Positions 41,689 through 52,731 of a stretch of DNA of 64,000 nt are shown here, one piece after another. The translations under genes and the position numbers were made by a program. Below the pieces are notes generated by a model. The model was not told the origin of the DNA. It ran no database searches and worked only from the letters and a program-made list of their open reading frames with translations. Within the stretch, counting starts at the first letter, position 1. Each line of letters starts with the position of its first letter. The stretch comes from Maylandia zebra (lineage: Eukaryota; Chordata; Actinopteri; Cichliformes; Cichlidae), in NCBI RefSeq assembly GCF_041146795.1, contig NC_135187.1:22389056-22453055 (forward strand), written 5' to 3'.

Positions 41689-43177
41689 GTTTTTAAGAAG
41701 AACAGCGAAAATAAAAATAAATTAAATGCATATTTTTTTGCTAATTTGAAATAATCCGCTGGATTCAAACACGCTGGCCAAAACTTTAGAAATTATAGAA
41801 GTGGTTAACTAATAAATAATATATGTAATTATTATTTTAAAAAATACCAGAGCCTCATTCTAACCCGTTTATTATTTACACCGCCGTTATCACTTAGTAT
41901 ACGCCTGTATCATCACTACCATCAACAAATTATCTGTAATACCAGCTAGGTGCCAGGGCGTCGGTGTAACGTTACTCTTATATGCAGCTAAGAATAAATG
42001 CAATGTGGTGTTTGTGGTTTCCCCCTTTTAAAAAGAAATGGCGCGGGGAATGTCCTGCACCAGGATACATTTAATATGCTGTATTTTCAGGTTTTTTCCC
42101 ATATAGAGCTTAACACAGAATTTATTTGTGTTTTTAAAAACATGGTGCTGTAAGCCTAAGCTTGTCGTGTCCAGTAAATCCTAAATCTGCGAATTTAACT
42201 ACTGCAGGTTTCAAAGTAGCAACCTTGAGTTTTCACATACTGCATGCCCGTTTTTTTTTTATTACCCGCAAATAAAGTGAGAGCTTGGCCAACTCCCCCA
42301 CAAGGCCACAGACAATTCAACACGTAGAAATTATCTGCTCTCTGCTGATGCATCTAAAAGAGGAACACAAAAGAATGCACAAGGTGTCCATAATTTGCTT
42401 TCTAGATGCGGGCTATCACTTCGCTGGTACTTGCACAATATTTGGCTAGACATCAAACAAGCCGAAGGGGGAAAGGAGCGGCTGTGCGCCTATTTGTGCA
42501 CTAAAAGTTCGAATAGACAAACACCTTCAGAGCAGGAAAAGACGGCACTATGCCAATGGCTCTAAGGCTGTAAACCTAAATCAGGGTGTTTTTTCACTCA
42601 GTTTACCGCAGGGGCTATTCACTTCTTTTGCCTCTGCAGATAACAGCCTGTCTGGCGGATCTAAATATCACCATAAAGCCCTTCCCCTCCTTTTGTCTGA
42701 GCCACTATTGCGCAGTGGAAGCATCCGGTCTCATTGCCCACGGAGGTCGCTGTTGCCCCATTCACCTTCCCCTTCCCCTCCACTGCAGTGGTCGTAACCG
42801 AGGCCTTGTCTGGCGTGTCTGCGTCACTACTACTCACGAAAAACACTCACGGCTTTACCCTTAATCCCAAGTCCACAATGTATAATGCAACTCAGCTTTG
42901 ATCACGTTGATATTCAGCACACGTGCCCATTCAGACGTATTCTAGCAAGAGAAAGAAAGAAGAAGGAAAGCAAAGCAAGTGGAGGACTCCAAAGAAAGCA
43001 CTACGGAAGACAGGTTGAGCTTGTACACAACAGCCAGCCACCCTTCCCTGATTTCCACATAGGAAGGTTTGTAACGTGTCACCAACACACCGCTCCCCAC
43101 TTTTAAAAAAAGAAAATCTCACCCTCTTTATCACCCAGATTTGCTTCACTTTCGGTTTCGATGTATGTAACTGGGGC

Positions 43178-43250
43178 AATTAAGACAGTTTCATGTTGCA
43201 GAGTTAGAAATGGACCCCAACAACATGAAACTACCTAAACCACTCGACAG
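43178..43250 (-). ncRNA. mir196a: miR-196a precursor hairpin
   Basis: On the minus strand the mature 22-mer at 43237-43216 begins TAGGTAGTTTCATGTTGTTG, identical to vertebrate miR-196a. The 3' arm at about 43183-43202 (CAACATGAAACTGTCTTA) pairs with it over about 17 bp with a few G-U pairs; the loop is about 16-20 nt. The position between hoxa10a and hoxa9a, on the same strand as the Hox genes, is the conserved miR-196 location. miR-196 represses Hox mRNAs, classically Hoxb8 and also Hoxa7 and Hoxa9. Seed-complementary sites occur downstream of hoxa7a and hoxa9a in this window. A possible promoter and first exon for the primary transcript lie at about 43441-43625. Confidence 0.95.
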
Positions 43251-43440
43251 TCGATCCGGGCCTCGAGAGAAAGCACAGCCAGCCAGTTCATAATGCACCG
43301 TGGTCGTCGTTTCGGTCATCATGTGTTCAAAAAAATGTACTGAGAAAGCCACAACAGTGTTTGATGGGCTGTATGCACTCCAGTGAACCCGCTGCAACAA
43401 GGCGCAAAATGGACAAATTTACAGCAATGAATGAACTTAC

Positions 43441-43625
43441 CGCGATCCTCGCGTTAATCCCAGTTATTCCCAGACTTGAGCAGAAATCGTGTTTTATCCA
43501 CAGTGTGTTTGCATAGTTCAGTTTTCTAGCTGTGAGCCGGGCCTCCTCTCCGTCCGAAAGACTCTCTCACGACTGAAGCAGCTCTTAGAGGAGAGGGAGA
43601 AAGCTCATATACCAGCCAGTCATAA
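43441..43625 (-). promoter_or_regulatory. Candidate promoter and first exon for pri-mir-196 or hoxa9a
   Basis: On the minus strand a TATA-like GGTATATGAG (43613-43604) and an upstream TTTATGA site (43626-43620) precede a strong splice donor, CG|GTAAGT, at 43440. An exon of about 140 nt would end at 43441, and mir-196 would fall about 200 nt into the following intron. The exon has no long reading frame. This is inference from signals only. Confidence 0.4.
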
Positions 43626-44344
43626 AACTCTACAATAGCCGGCTGGGTATGCAGCTAGACGGCTTATAGCCTAATATCTTAATTATTTCCGATGGCCAGT
43701 GCAGTAGTGCTTAGAAACAGTTTGTTGCTCAGCTGCTACAAACACACACACACACTCAAAAAAAAATTAATAAAGAAGGAATATCAAGTGTAGGAGCCTC
43801 TGTTATTTTTGAACTTTACATTTTAAAGGCTTATTTCCCCCTCCAGCCTCTCTCTGTCCCTGTCTCCTTCTATAGAAAAACATACATGAACACAGAAAAA
43901 ATTCAAACGGCTTCGGTTCAGTGCGAGCTGATAATTTATTAAGCATTACACAAAAAACACATTGTCATATGTACACAGAAATATACAAAAAGGAACATTC
44001 CTCCTTCACTTTGCAAACTGTTTTCGTGTAAACGCCCTCAACGCGAACGGAGTTCCAATTTATACATTCAGCTCATACATAGTTTAGACTTATAGTACTA
44101 CATTTAATGGTCACAGGGTGAAGGATTTTTTTTGTCATTTCTCCCTGGTTATATAAGGGCATTATATTCCAGATTGGTTTAAATTTGCTTCGAAAAAATA
44201 AAAATATATAAAATAAAAACTTCTTATCATGCAGTTTGAAAATTAAATATTTTTTCAAAATTATTTCTAAAAATTTAGATGAAAAAGATGATTTGCCCCG
44301 TCACTTTCCAGGGCGCAGGTCCATGTGTGTGTGCATGTATGCGT

Positions 44345-44346
44345 GC

Positions 44347-44377
<31 letters not shown>

Positions 44378-44388
44378 GGGGGGGGGGG
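44345..44388. repeat. (GT)n followed by poly(G)
   Basis: A GT array runs into about 29 consecutive G, within the hoxa10a 3' UTR. Confidence 0.9.
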
Positions 44389-44734
44389 TGTTCACTGCAC
44401 TGATTTAACTGCACTGAGGACACTACCCAAACATACGACGGAGGTGTTGGATCAACAATATAAAAAGAAAATATAAAAAGAAAAACACAATCAGGGGTAA
44501 AAACAGAGTCAAAAACATTCAGATGATCCTTTTTTCCTTTTTCTCAGTAGCTCACAGAGGACGTTTCATTGACATTAAGCGTGTTTGGAAATTAAAGGAC
44601 GCTGCACCCCACGGTAAAACGAGTCTTTGTGTGGACAAGGAGGTGTGGGGTGGCGAATGTAATTTATTTCACCTATATATCTTGTTTTTACATTTTATTT
44701 TACTTCTCCTGTGTCATCGTGATTCTCTCGTTCA

Positions 44735-45408
44735 TCACGAAAATCCATAGTTGGAGGTGAGTTCCCGGATCCTGTTTTCCCTCGTCATTTTCTTCAGCTT
44801 CATCCTGCGGTTCTGGAACCAGATTTTGACCTGTCTGTCCGTCAGGTGGACGCTTTTACTGATCTCTAGGCGGCGCTCTCGGGTCAGGTACATGTTGAAG
44901 AGGAATTCCTTCTCCAGCTCTAGTGTCTGGTGCTTGGTGTATGGACAACGTTTCTTACGGCCGCTTTTTGCTGTCAGCCAGTTGGCCGTGCTTTCACTTT
45001 TTGTGTCTCCTAAAGAAAATGGTAAATAAACGGGTTTACGCACTGTAAACATGAGAAACTCCACTGTGTGTAAGAGAGAAAGGCAGACAAAGAGCATAGT
45101 TTTTTTTAATCTATATGTTTGCATTGCGCTCATATTAAAACAACAGGCAACACTTTACCTTAAATTCCCTATATTTGGTAAGCAGTGCATTTAATAAATG
45201 TTTTATGACGTGTTAAAATGTGGATGTAAGAGTTTACTGATGAACTGCATTTGAAAACTTGACATTATCTAAATAGATAATGAGTGACCTTATAATAAAA
45301 CACGTGGAGAGTAAAACAGACTTAACATTAGCTGCATATTAACAGAGTATAAGAGTGTTATAAACCAAGTCATAAATGTTTCTGATTATAAGTACGAAAT
45401 GAAAGGAT

Positions 45409-45503
<95 letters not shown>

Positions 45504-47024
45504 ATGCGGAAAGTATAGTTTCTTTGTTAGATTCATCAGACTTGCAGTTGACGTTATAGCAACATATGCAAAATTTTCCGCCAATCGTAAACAGGGACAC
45601 AAACATTATGCTGCTATCATAGATGGATGCAAATTACAGAAACGTTATAGCACTGGAAAAACATAAAAGCCTAAATAATAAATTTAGGCCCTTTTTTATG
45701 CAGCAGCCAACAACAAAAAAACAACACTGGATAAAGCTGCAGGTATTTAACGTGCATCGTATAATAAGTACTTCATTTCATATTACTCTGTAGGTTTGTA
45801 TTATTAAATTTGTTGTGCTTGTTTAACGACAATAAAGAGTTTCATGTCACTCTGTAGGTTTGTATAATCAGGCAAAATTAAATTTGCCTTCATAATCACT
45901 GCTTCTCTCTTTTAATTTTACGCAGTACAATTTCTGTCTATTCATGAAAAAATGCACGCTTATTTAAGGTCGTTCCTCCCGCAGAATCTTGTCTTTATAG
46001 CATAAGAAACAACGAGATATGCAAAAGCAGTGTTTACAGACCTGTGTCTTCACTTTCACCTCACCCTGACCAGTAAAATAAAACTTGACAGGTGTCATTA
46101 AAAAGCCCCACTCTAACTGAACGCTAACAAAACAAAAGTGCGCAGACGAACCGTGACATTACCTTTATTAGACTGTACTGCTCTCTCTTTGTCGTTCTCC
46201 TCTGTTTCTTCAGCTGACGAGGCGTCTCCATCCGAGGAGTCGCGTGCCTCCTCGGTCCCAGTCGCAGCGTGAGGCTGCAGGTCTGCGTTTCCCGAGGACA
46301 CGGGCCCCTCGGTGTTCCTCCCCTCCTGTGCCGTGGCTGGAGCAGAAGTCGAGGTTGGAGGTGTGTGGAAGCGAGCTGGAGCAGTGGGGTGTAGGCCAAA
46401 ATGGGAATGGGAAGGGTTCGACTGGGGGCCGCTGGAGTTGTAAAGTTTATGAGAATGTGCGTGCGTCTGAGACAAGCGGAAGTAGCCCGGCACAGGCACT
46501 GAGCCCCCGCCGCCGCCATCGGTAACTGTACAAGAACTCGACCCTTGGCCGGCTCCAGTTAACCTTGAATATGTGAGATCTTCTGCGGTGGAGGCTTTAG
46601 GACACTTCGCCTGCTCGTACAGGCAGTAGGTGCTCTCTTCCTTTATATTTTGCGGGAACGAGCAGGGCGCGACCTGAGGACCTACCGGGTGATCTTGGTC
46701 CATCCGACATGACCTCTGTGCGTCCATCCACATTTCCATGGTGGACATGTAAGCGCCCGAGGCGGAAACCACGTTTTGTGGACCCACCTCGCTCCGCTTA
46801 CCCATACCTGGGAAGTATCCATAGTTGTGTAGTCCGTAAGGCACTTCTGTGGCAGTGCTGTGAGGCACGCACAGTGCGCTCCCGGTGTAGTGACCTCCGC
46901 CGCTCTCATTGCGGCCACTGATCAGAGAATCCACTAGAAACGCATTTCCTGACGGGCTGTCCGAACATGACATTATTGTGGTGTATTTTGGCGAAGAGAG
47001 AAGGTAGCCCTTTCTGGCTGACAT
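44735..47024 (-). CDS. hoxa10a: Hoxa10a homeodomain transcription factor (2 exons)
   Basis: Exon 1 is 47024-46163 and exon 2 is 45009-44735, with an 1153-bp intron. Splice sites AAAG|GTAATG and CTTTAG|GAGAC are phase 1 and give 378 residues. The start at 47024 reads [20 protein letters not shown], matching the Hoxa10 N-terminus, followed by [12 protein letters not shown]. Conserved inner blocks include [18 protein letters not shown] and [11 protein letters not shown]. The Trp motif is in [11 protein letters not shown] (Trp near 298). The homeodomain is near 304-363 ([12 protein letters not shown] to [12 protein letters not shown]), and the protein ends [12 protein letters not shown]. Hox10 proteins set lumbar-level and fin/limb identity and repress rib formation in tetrapods. 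The intron contains a GT microsatellite at 45414-45501. The likely poly(A) signal is at 43935-43940. A CCAAT is found at 47089, but I saw no CACGTG at this promoter, unlike most other genes in the window. Confidence 0.97.
45414..45501. repeat. (GT)n microsatellite inside the hoxa10a intron
   Basis: About 88 bp of GT repeats, 400-490 bp from the hoxa10a exon 2 acceptor. Confidence 0.95.
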
Positions 47025-50000
47025 TTCTTGTGCAAAACATGCTGGATATGATTAGAGGCACCCCCTCTCCGCCGAGCAGACTGTGAAACCAATGGAAAAG
47101 CTGGAAGATGGGCAGTCCCTCCCACTCTGGGGCTACGTAACGATATCCATCTTGGAGCTGAGGCAGAGAAAGAAGACAGCACAGTAATCAGTGCCTCACC
47201 TCTCCTTATGCGCTACCTTGAAGTGACGAGGTGCGACACGATTCAGAAGTTTTAAAACATCTGTCTTTGAATTGTGTAATTCGTGCATGTGTTCTTTAGA
47301 AAAGCTTTGGAAGCATTATTTCCATTGCACAAGTACACAAAGGCCTGAAGCACTGACTTCCACTTTCCAACAAATGCAATGCAAATCAAATGTTAGCACA
47401 ACGCTTAGCTATACAGGACAGTAGGACGTACTATATGTATAACCTGCCAAGCCCCTGAACGATAAAAGTGATGTAAGTGGGAAAATATAAGCAAATAATA
47501 CAATTTATTATACAATTTCGCTTTAAGCCGGTGTGGCTTTAAGGTGTCAGATCAATTTAAAACGTGTGAGCCTTCTGAAACCCATCAACAAAGACACAAG
47601 ACAAAGCTTAACGGTAATAAAGTCTTTTTGACTGTAGGGAGAATGCGCCTTTGGCAAAATGTCTTGTTTTATGTTGTCCATCCTGCAGCCCAAAGCAAGT
47701 CTGAGTTCCTCTGCAATAAAAACAGAAGTGTTTGGAATATTGTTGCCTACAGATATAGTGATTGCTATCAAACATGCGGAAGATAATGCCTCTGAAAAGT
47801 TCATATTTTCATTTTAGTCCGGATCGTTTAGTTGTACTGTTCTAAGTCACTTTGTACATGTTTGTAGCAAAATCACTTTTCACTTGAGAGTTTGGGCAAA
47901 TATTAAATTCTTGGAAAATTCGCGAAGATTAACAAAGCAGTGCTGCGTGACAAAGAAAACACATTGTCGATGGGTCTGAACGCAACTGAAGAATGCACAA
48001 ATACATAGAAAAATAATTAAAATAATTAAATCATTTAAAAACCAAATTTCTAAAATTCCCTGTCATTCTACTTTCCATCCAACAAAGCCTCTGAAGGCAC
48101 TTTCTTAATTTTATATAAATCCTGTGTCCATATAATTTTAAATTTTACACTAAGAACATGAACACATGTTTTTTCAATCTATCAATTTCAAATTAGACAA
48201 CGCAATAACTATGCTCTTTGTCTGGTTTTTTTTTCCAAAAACGCAAAATATAGAATGTATTTAATTGTATCCAAGCAATCATTACGGGCAACATGTAAAA
48301 AGGTCAAGCCTGCGTGTGCTTTTGCTCAAACGCTACAAATGATATCACCATGCAGCACTACGCTGTTTGGATTCCTTTCTTACAAACATTCAAAAAAAAA
48401 ACCTCAAAGCGGACTTCAATACGCAAATTTACATTCGTTAATCTGCCAAAATATTGATCACGTTGTTGTGAGGGAAAAGTCCCTTTGCGCCACAGTAAAG
48501 CCGACATAAAGCTTCCACATTCACAAGCCATCCAGTTTGTCCAATTTGGGGCAATAAGGTCCACAATAAAACTCTCCTTCCATCTTGTCGTGTCCTTGGC
48601 CATGTGCACTCCATTGCTCTGTCTCCAGGTTGAAGTTAATCTTGGCCAGCTTTGCCATTACCAGGCCCAGGTGGCCCTTACACCCCCCCCCCCCCCCCCC
48701 CCCCAGTTTGTTTTGCAAAAAAATAAAAAAAAACAGAGAGAAAGAAAGAAAGAAAGAAAGAAAAAAAAAGAGGAAATTCGGGAGTTATTCATAAATTGAG
48801 CCCATTTAGGTTTTCTGTCATTTATATGTACACTGACTTGGAGTTTTACCGAGTCACGGCGGACGTTTGTCAATCGCTGCTGCTCAGTGCGAGCATACTT
48901 CAAATTACTTAAATGACTGAAGCTGGATGCGGGTTATTTATGCGCATGAGAATATAATGCAATGGCCAATTTGAGAAGAAAATGATCTATTATGGAATTG
49001 TATTTTTTTAAAAGGCGTTTTGAGATTTCAGAATAAAGGCCGTGAGCGGCCGGAGCGTTTGTGTCCGTTTGTAAAATTTCCCCCAAAACATAAAATGAAC
49101 CACAACACTGTTAGCCCAGTGACACAGATAAACGAACAACAATAGGTTTAAAATCATGTGCGCTTGTCCCCACAGTGGCCTGTTGCACGTGGGACACATG
49201 AGCCAACAGGGAAACCAAATACCTCAATTAATTATGTGTGCCTGGTATTAAAGTGTTTTGGCCCGCACACTTCATGATGTTGTAGTGGCATGGGGGCCTA
49301 TCGATACCGTTGTGTTGCAGTTATTAATTGTAGCTATTAAATCTTCATTTTCACAGCTGCCCGGCTATTATATCCTGAACACAGTTTAGTCTGACCACTG
49401 GCTTTGATCAGGCCCATATAATCGTGGCCGAAGAGGCCGTTTGAATCGTATCATGTTCGTCCCGAGTGCAGTTATGAACAATAACGCGGCGTTTTATTAC
49501 GTCCAAGCGGAAGCATTTATTTTTCACGAGAGACAAAGGAGAGAGAGAGAGAGAGAGAAAAGAGACTGGGTCCACACGCATTAGGGTTTAGAATAGCCAC
49601 TCGCCACTTGGACTGATACAGAATAGCCTCAAACCTCAGCCCTATAGTGTCTGTTACAGGAAGGAAAAGGAGACGCGATTGCTGCCCTATCGCAATCAAA
49701 TCGACCTTTTTAATCACAGCTTTGGCACGTAGACAGGGAATTGTGTGTTTTGGAACGACGTCAAATGATTTTAATGGATTCCTTTAAGAGGAAGAGCACG
49801 GAGAAGAATGATCACAGAGGCGACTACTGTGATTTAAGATGAGCTGCATTAGTATGTGAAAAATAAAACCGTTTGTTTTCCTTCCAGCACCCACTGCCTA
49901 GTTTGTGTCATTAACGTACGAGCTGTGTCCACCTTTGTCTAATAATTAAGGCAGAGTTTCCCGAAATACAAAACATTTGTGGTTAGACTTGGGAGGGGTT

Positions 50001-50383
50001 GCAGATCTCTCCAGGTACAAGGCGGCTATGCTACACTCCAACCATTAAAAAGCTCTAGCCCAGCAAAATGAATAGCACATGCAGCATGAAGCCTTGGCAC
50101 AGATGTGCTGCCTTATTAGGGCCCCCAGGAAGACTTTCTCTAGCGCGTAAGCCTTTGGGCACCAGAGGAAAAATGTGGAAACTAAACTAAAAAAAAAAAG
50201 AGGCTCTTATCTCGGACTAACAGGGCTTGCATGCAAGGCAAGAATTCAAGCAATGAACAATTGGGTTTTTTTTAGTGCAGAGCAAAACTATTCAAGGTCC
50301 AGGCTTCCCGGGCGACTTTTACCTGTTTGCTTTTAAGGTGAGTTTGGAGATCAAAAGATCCAGGGCCGTGACATTGGTCCCAA

Positions 50384-50399
50384 TAGCGCCGCCCGGTGG
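50384..50399 (-). promoter_or_regulatory. Candidate CTCF site between hoxa10a and hoxa11a
   Basis: The minus strand reads CCACCGGGCGGCGCTA, which matches 14 of 16 bases of the CTCF core CCACCAGGGGGCGCTA as I remember it. Mammalian HOXA clusters have a CTCF boundary in the same A10-A11 interval. Binding is inferred. Confidence 0.5.
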
Positions 50400-50640
50400 T
50401 AGGAGAGTCCAATCCCAAGTGCAGCCTTTTCCTCAGGAATGATTTGAAGTGGATAAACCACGCTACAGGGAAAAGCCTCTCAAATGAAGCCGGTGCAGCG
50501 AGCGAGCAGAAGCTTTTCCTATCCGTCCTCTGCCTGTCGTTGCTGTCGCCTCCTTGGTAACACAGTTAATAACCTTGGGTCTCAGACGGTTTATTGCACT
50601 GCACTCCAATTGTACAAATGCTCCAGACTCTCAGACAGCT

Positions 50641-50840
50641 TTTATGGCCGCGTTGCTGCGGCAACGGGGAGGATGTCCCGTAATTAGGGACGGAATTCCA
50701 GCGCGCAGTAAAGGATGCGCAAGGCAAGGCCGGACTATGGCAGCGAGAGGCAACCATAAACTTCAGCCTCTCTCCCTGAGTTTATGGCCCTTTTGACTGT
50801 CATATATGAACGCCAATGCGCTGCGGCTAGCTCCCATAAA
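50641..50840. promoter_or_regulatory. Cluster of four TTTATGG/CCATAAA sites
   Basis: TTTATGG occurs at 50641 and 50781, and CCATAAA at 50754 and 50834. This is the type of site bound by CDX and posterior HOX proteins. Chance expectation in 200 bp is well below one. TGACAG (MEIS-type) and CCAAT occur close by (about 50910-50930). It is a candidate enhancer or alternative hoxa10a promoter. Confidence 0.5.
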
Positions 50841-51460
50841 CACAGCGATAACAACAGCAAATATGGCGACCCTCGCCAAAGGAGACTCCAGTTGGAGAGG
50901 GTTCCCAAAGCCAATCAGCAAAATGACAGTTTGCGCACACGGACAGACACAAGCAGAGAGAAAAGATTCGAGAATAAAGTACACATGGTGCAATATGCTG
51001 GCAACAATAAATATGACTGTGACAGATAAAAGGTGACCTATAAGCTATCTGCAAAGATTCAGTAACAATGATTTCCTTTAGATGGAATGCAAGAATTGCA
51101 AAATATGTTATATAACTCAAAATACAGCAAGGGAGACTGAAAAATGTTTGGAGAGCACAGCAGCACAAACATAATTTAAGTATCGATTCAGGTTTATTAT
51201 TGTTTTTATATTTGTATATTTGTATAACCTATCTAAGCACACAGCTGGCAAAGACTCTGAATTGTTGGGTATTTATTTAATGATTTATTGATTTTGCTTC
51301 ATTCACACAGGAGGAGTTTAATCTGCAGTAGTGTGGTAGAGAGTGCGACTGTTTGGTTAATATTTCGTATTTCAGCCTTTAAATTCACTGAAAGTCATTG
51401 TTTCCGTTGTTTTGTTTCATACCTGTAGGTAGCTCACTGTGATTGCGCTGTAAGTGTGAG

Positions 51461-51466
51461 ATATAT

Positions 51467-51527
<61 letters not shown>

Positions 51528-51528
51528 T
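51461..51528. repeat. (AT)n flanked by (AC)n
   Basis: AT dinucleotides are bracketed on both sides by AC dinucleotides, possibly within the hoxa11a 3' UTR or just beyond it. Confidence 0.9.
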
Positions 51529-52731
51529 TGAAAAAGCAAAGTCACTGACAAAATACAAGTCAAGTTGATTTTCGGTAATATTCCACTTTTTATTATTTGG
51601 AAATATAATGATATAATGATGATACACAATATTTCGGGCAGACCAAGCAGTTAAATTCAGTGTGATCATCCTGGCCAGCCTCGCCCTGACGGTAAAAATT
51701 AAGATTAAAAATTAATCTTTTTAATCTTCATCTTTCTTTTTCTCTTCTTTTTTTCTGTTTTATTTAAACGACAATTGTCAAGATTCAAGAATCGTGAACT
51801 GAAAATCTTGTTTAAAACGAAGGGGCCCACCGCGTAAGGTTACCTGTTGTGAACATCTCGGGGCGTGTACCTCAGTGCAAATCCACACGGACCCATAGAC
51901 CTGGATTATTAATACTGGATTGATAAAATCAAAAGAGAAATCTTAGAATTGATTTGGAAATTGAAAGATACGCAAAATACAAAATTAGTCTGCTAATCCT
52001 TGGTTTGCAGGGCACAGAAAATACGACAAAAGCTCGTTTTGAGGTCAGCTCAGACTACAACATGGGATCCCAGTAGTCAGCGTGTATTAACCGATTTTAG
52101 CTTGGATAGCCGTGGCATCAAAGTAAGATGGTAAACGAGAGGCTACAAAATAAATAAGCACACAAAACAAGAAAAAACCCACATCATTGTCATCCGTCGG
52201 ATTCATTATTTGGTCACACCAATATAGATTCGGTTGGCAAGATATTCACCATCAGCCTAAATCCACAAGTTTTCTGATTTGAAAAACAGGAGAAAAAAAA
52301 TCAGATCTTTTGAATACAAAATACACTAGATCAGTCAATTCATTACGTCTTTTTTTCTTTTCTTTTTTTTCTCGCGCGAAAGGAAAATGAAGCGTCTTAG
52401 GTCACATTATGAACAAGGCCTTCGCAAACACAGTCTTGGCGAGGTCAAAAAATCTACATTTTCAAAAGTGAGACAATGAGGAGCGAAATCAAAGTCCGCG
52501 GACTGCCTCTGTTCGTACTCCCTCTTTGTTTGAGTATTGCAGATCACAAGATACTGTTGTCCTCGAACTTGAAATTAACCATCGAGCAGTGCTGCTGCTG
52601 CTGCTGCGGCCAATGTGGTACACAATGTACACGGGGAGAGACACAGCCAGGCGAGTCAGTCAGTCTGTAAACGTAACCAGTCCCACAAGCAGAGGACTAA
52701 TGGAGCTGTGGCCGTCTTCTCCCCGACCCCC

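Larger units (their letters stand above)
47025..52731. other. hoxa10a-hoxa11a intergenic region
   Basis: No protein gene is recognised. CCAAT for hoxa10a is at 47089. A CTCF-like site (50384) and a TTTATGG/CCATAAA cluster (50.64-50.84 kb) stand out. Several minus-strand AATAAA signals at 51193-51764 could end hoxa11a transcripts. Confidence 0.6.

Noticed and set aside
51425-51431. Further miR-196 seed match downstream of hoxa11a
   Set aside because: It is 1.3 kb after the stop codon with uncertain UTR extent, and a single 7-mer is expected by chance.
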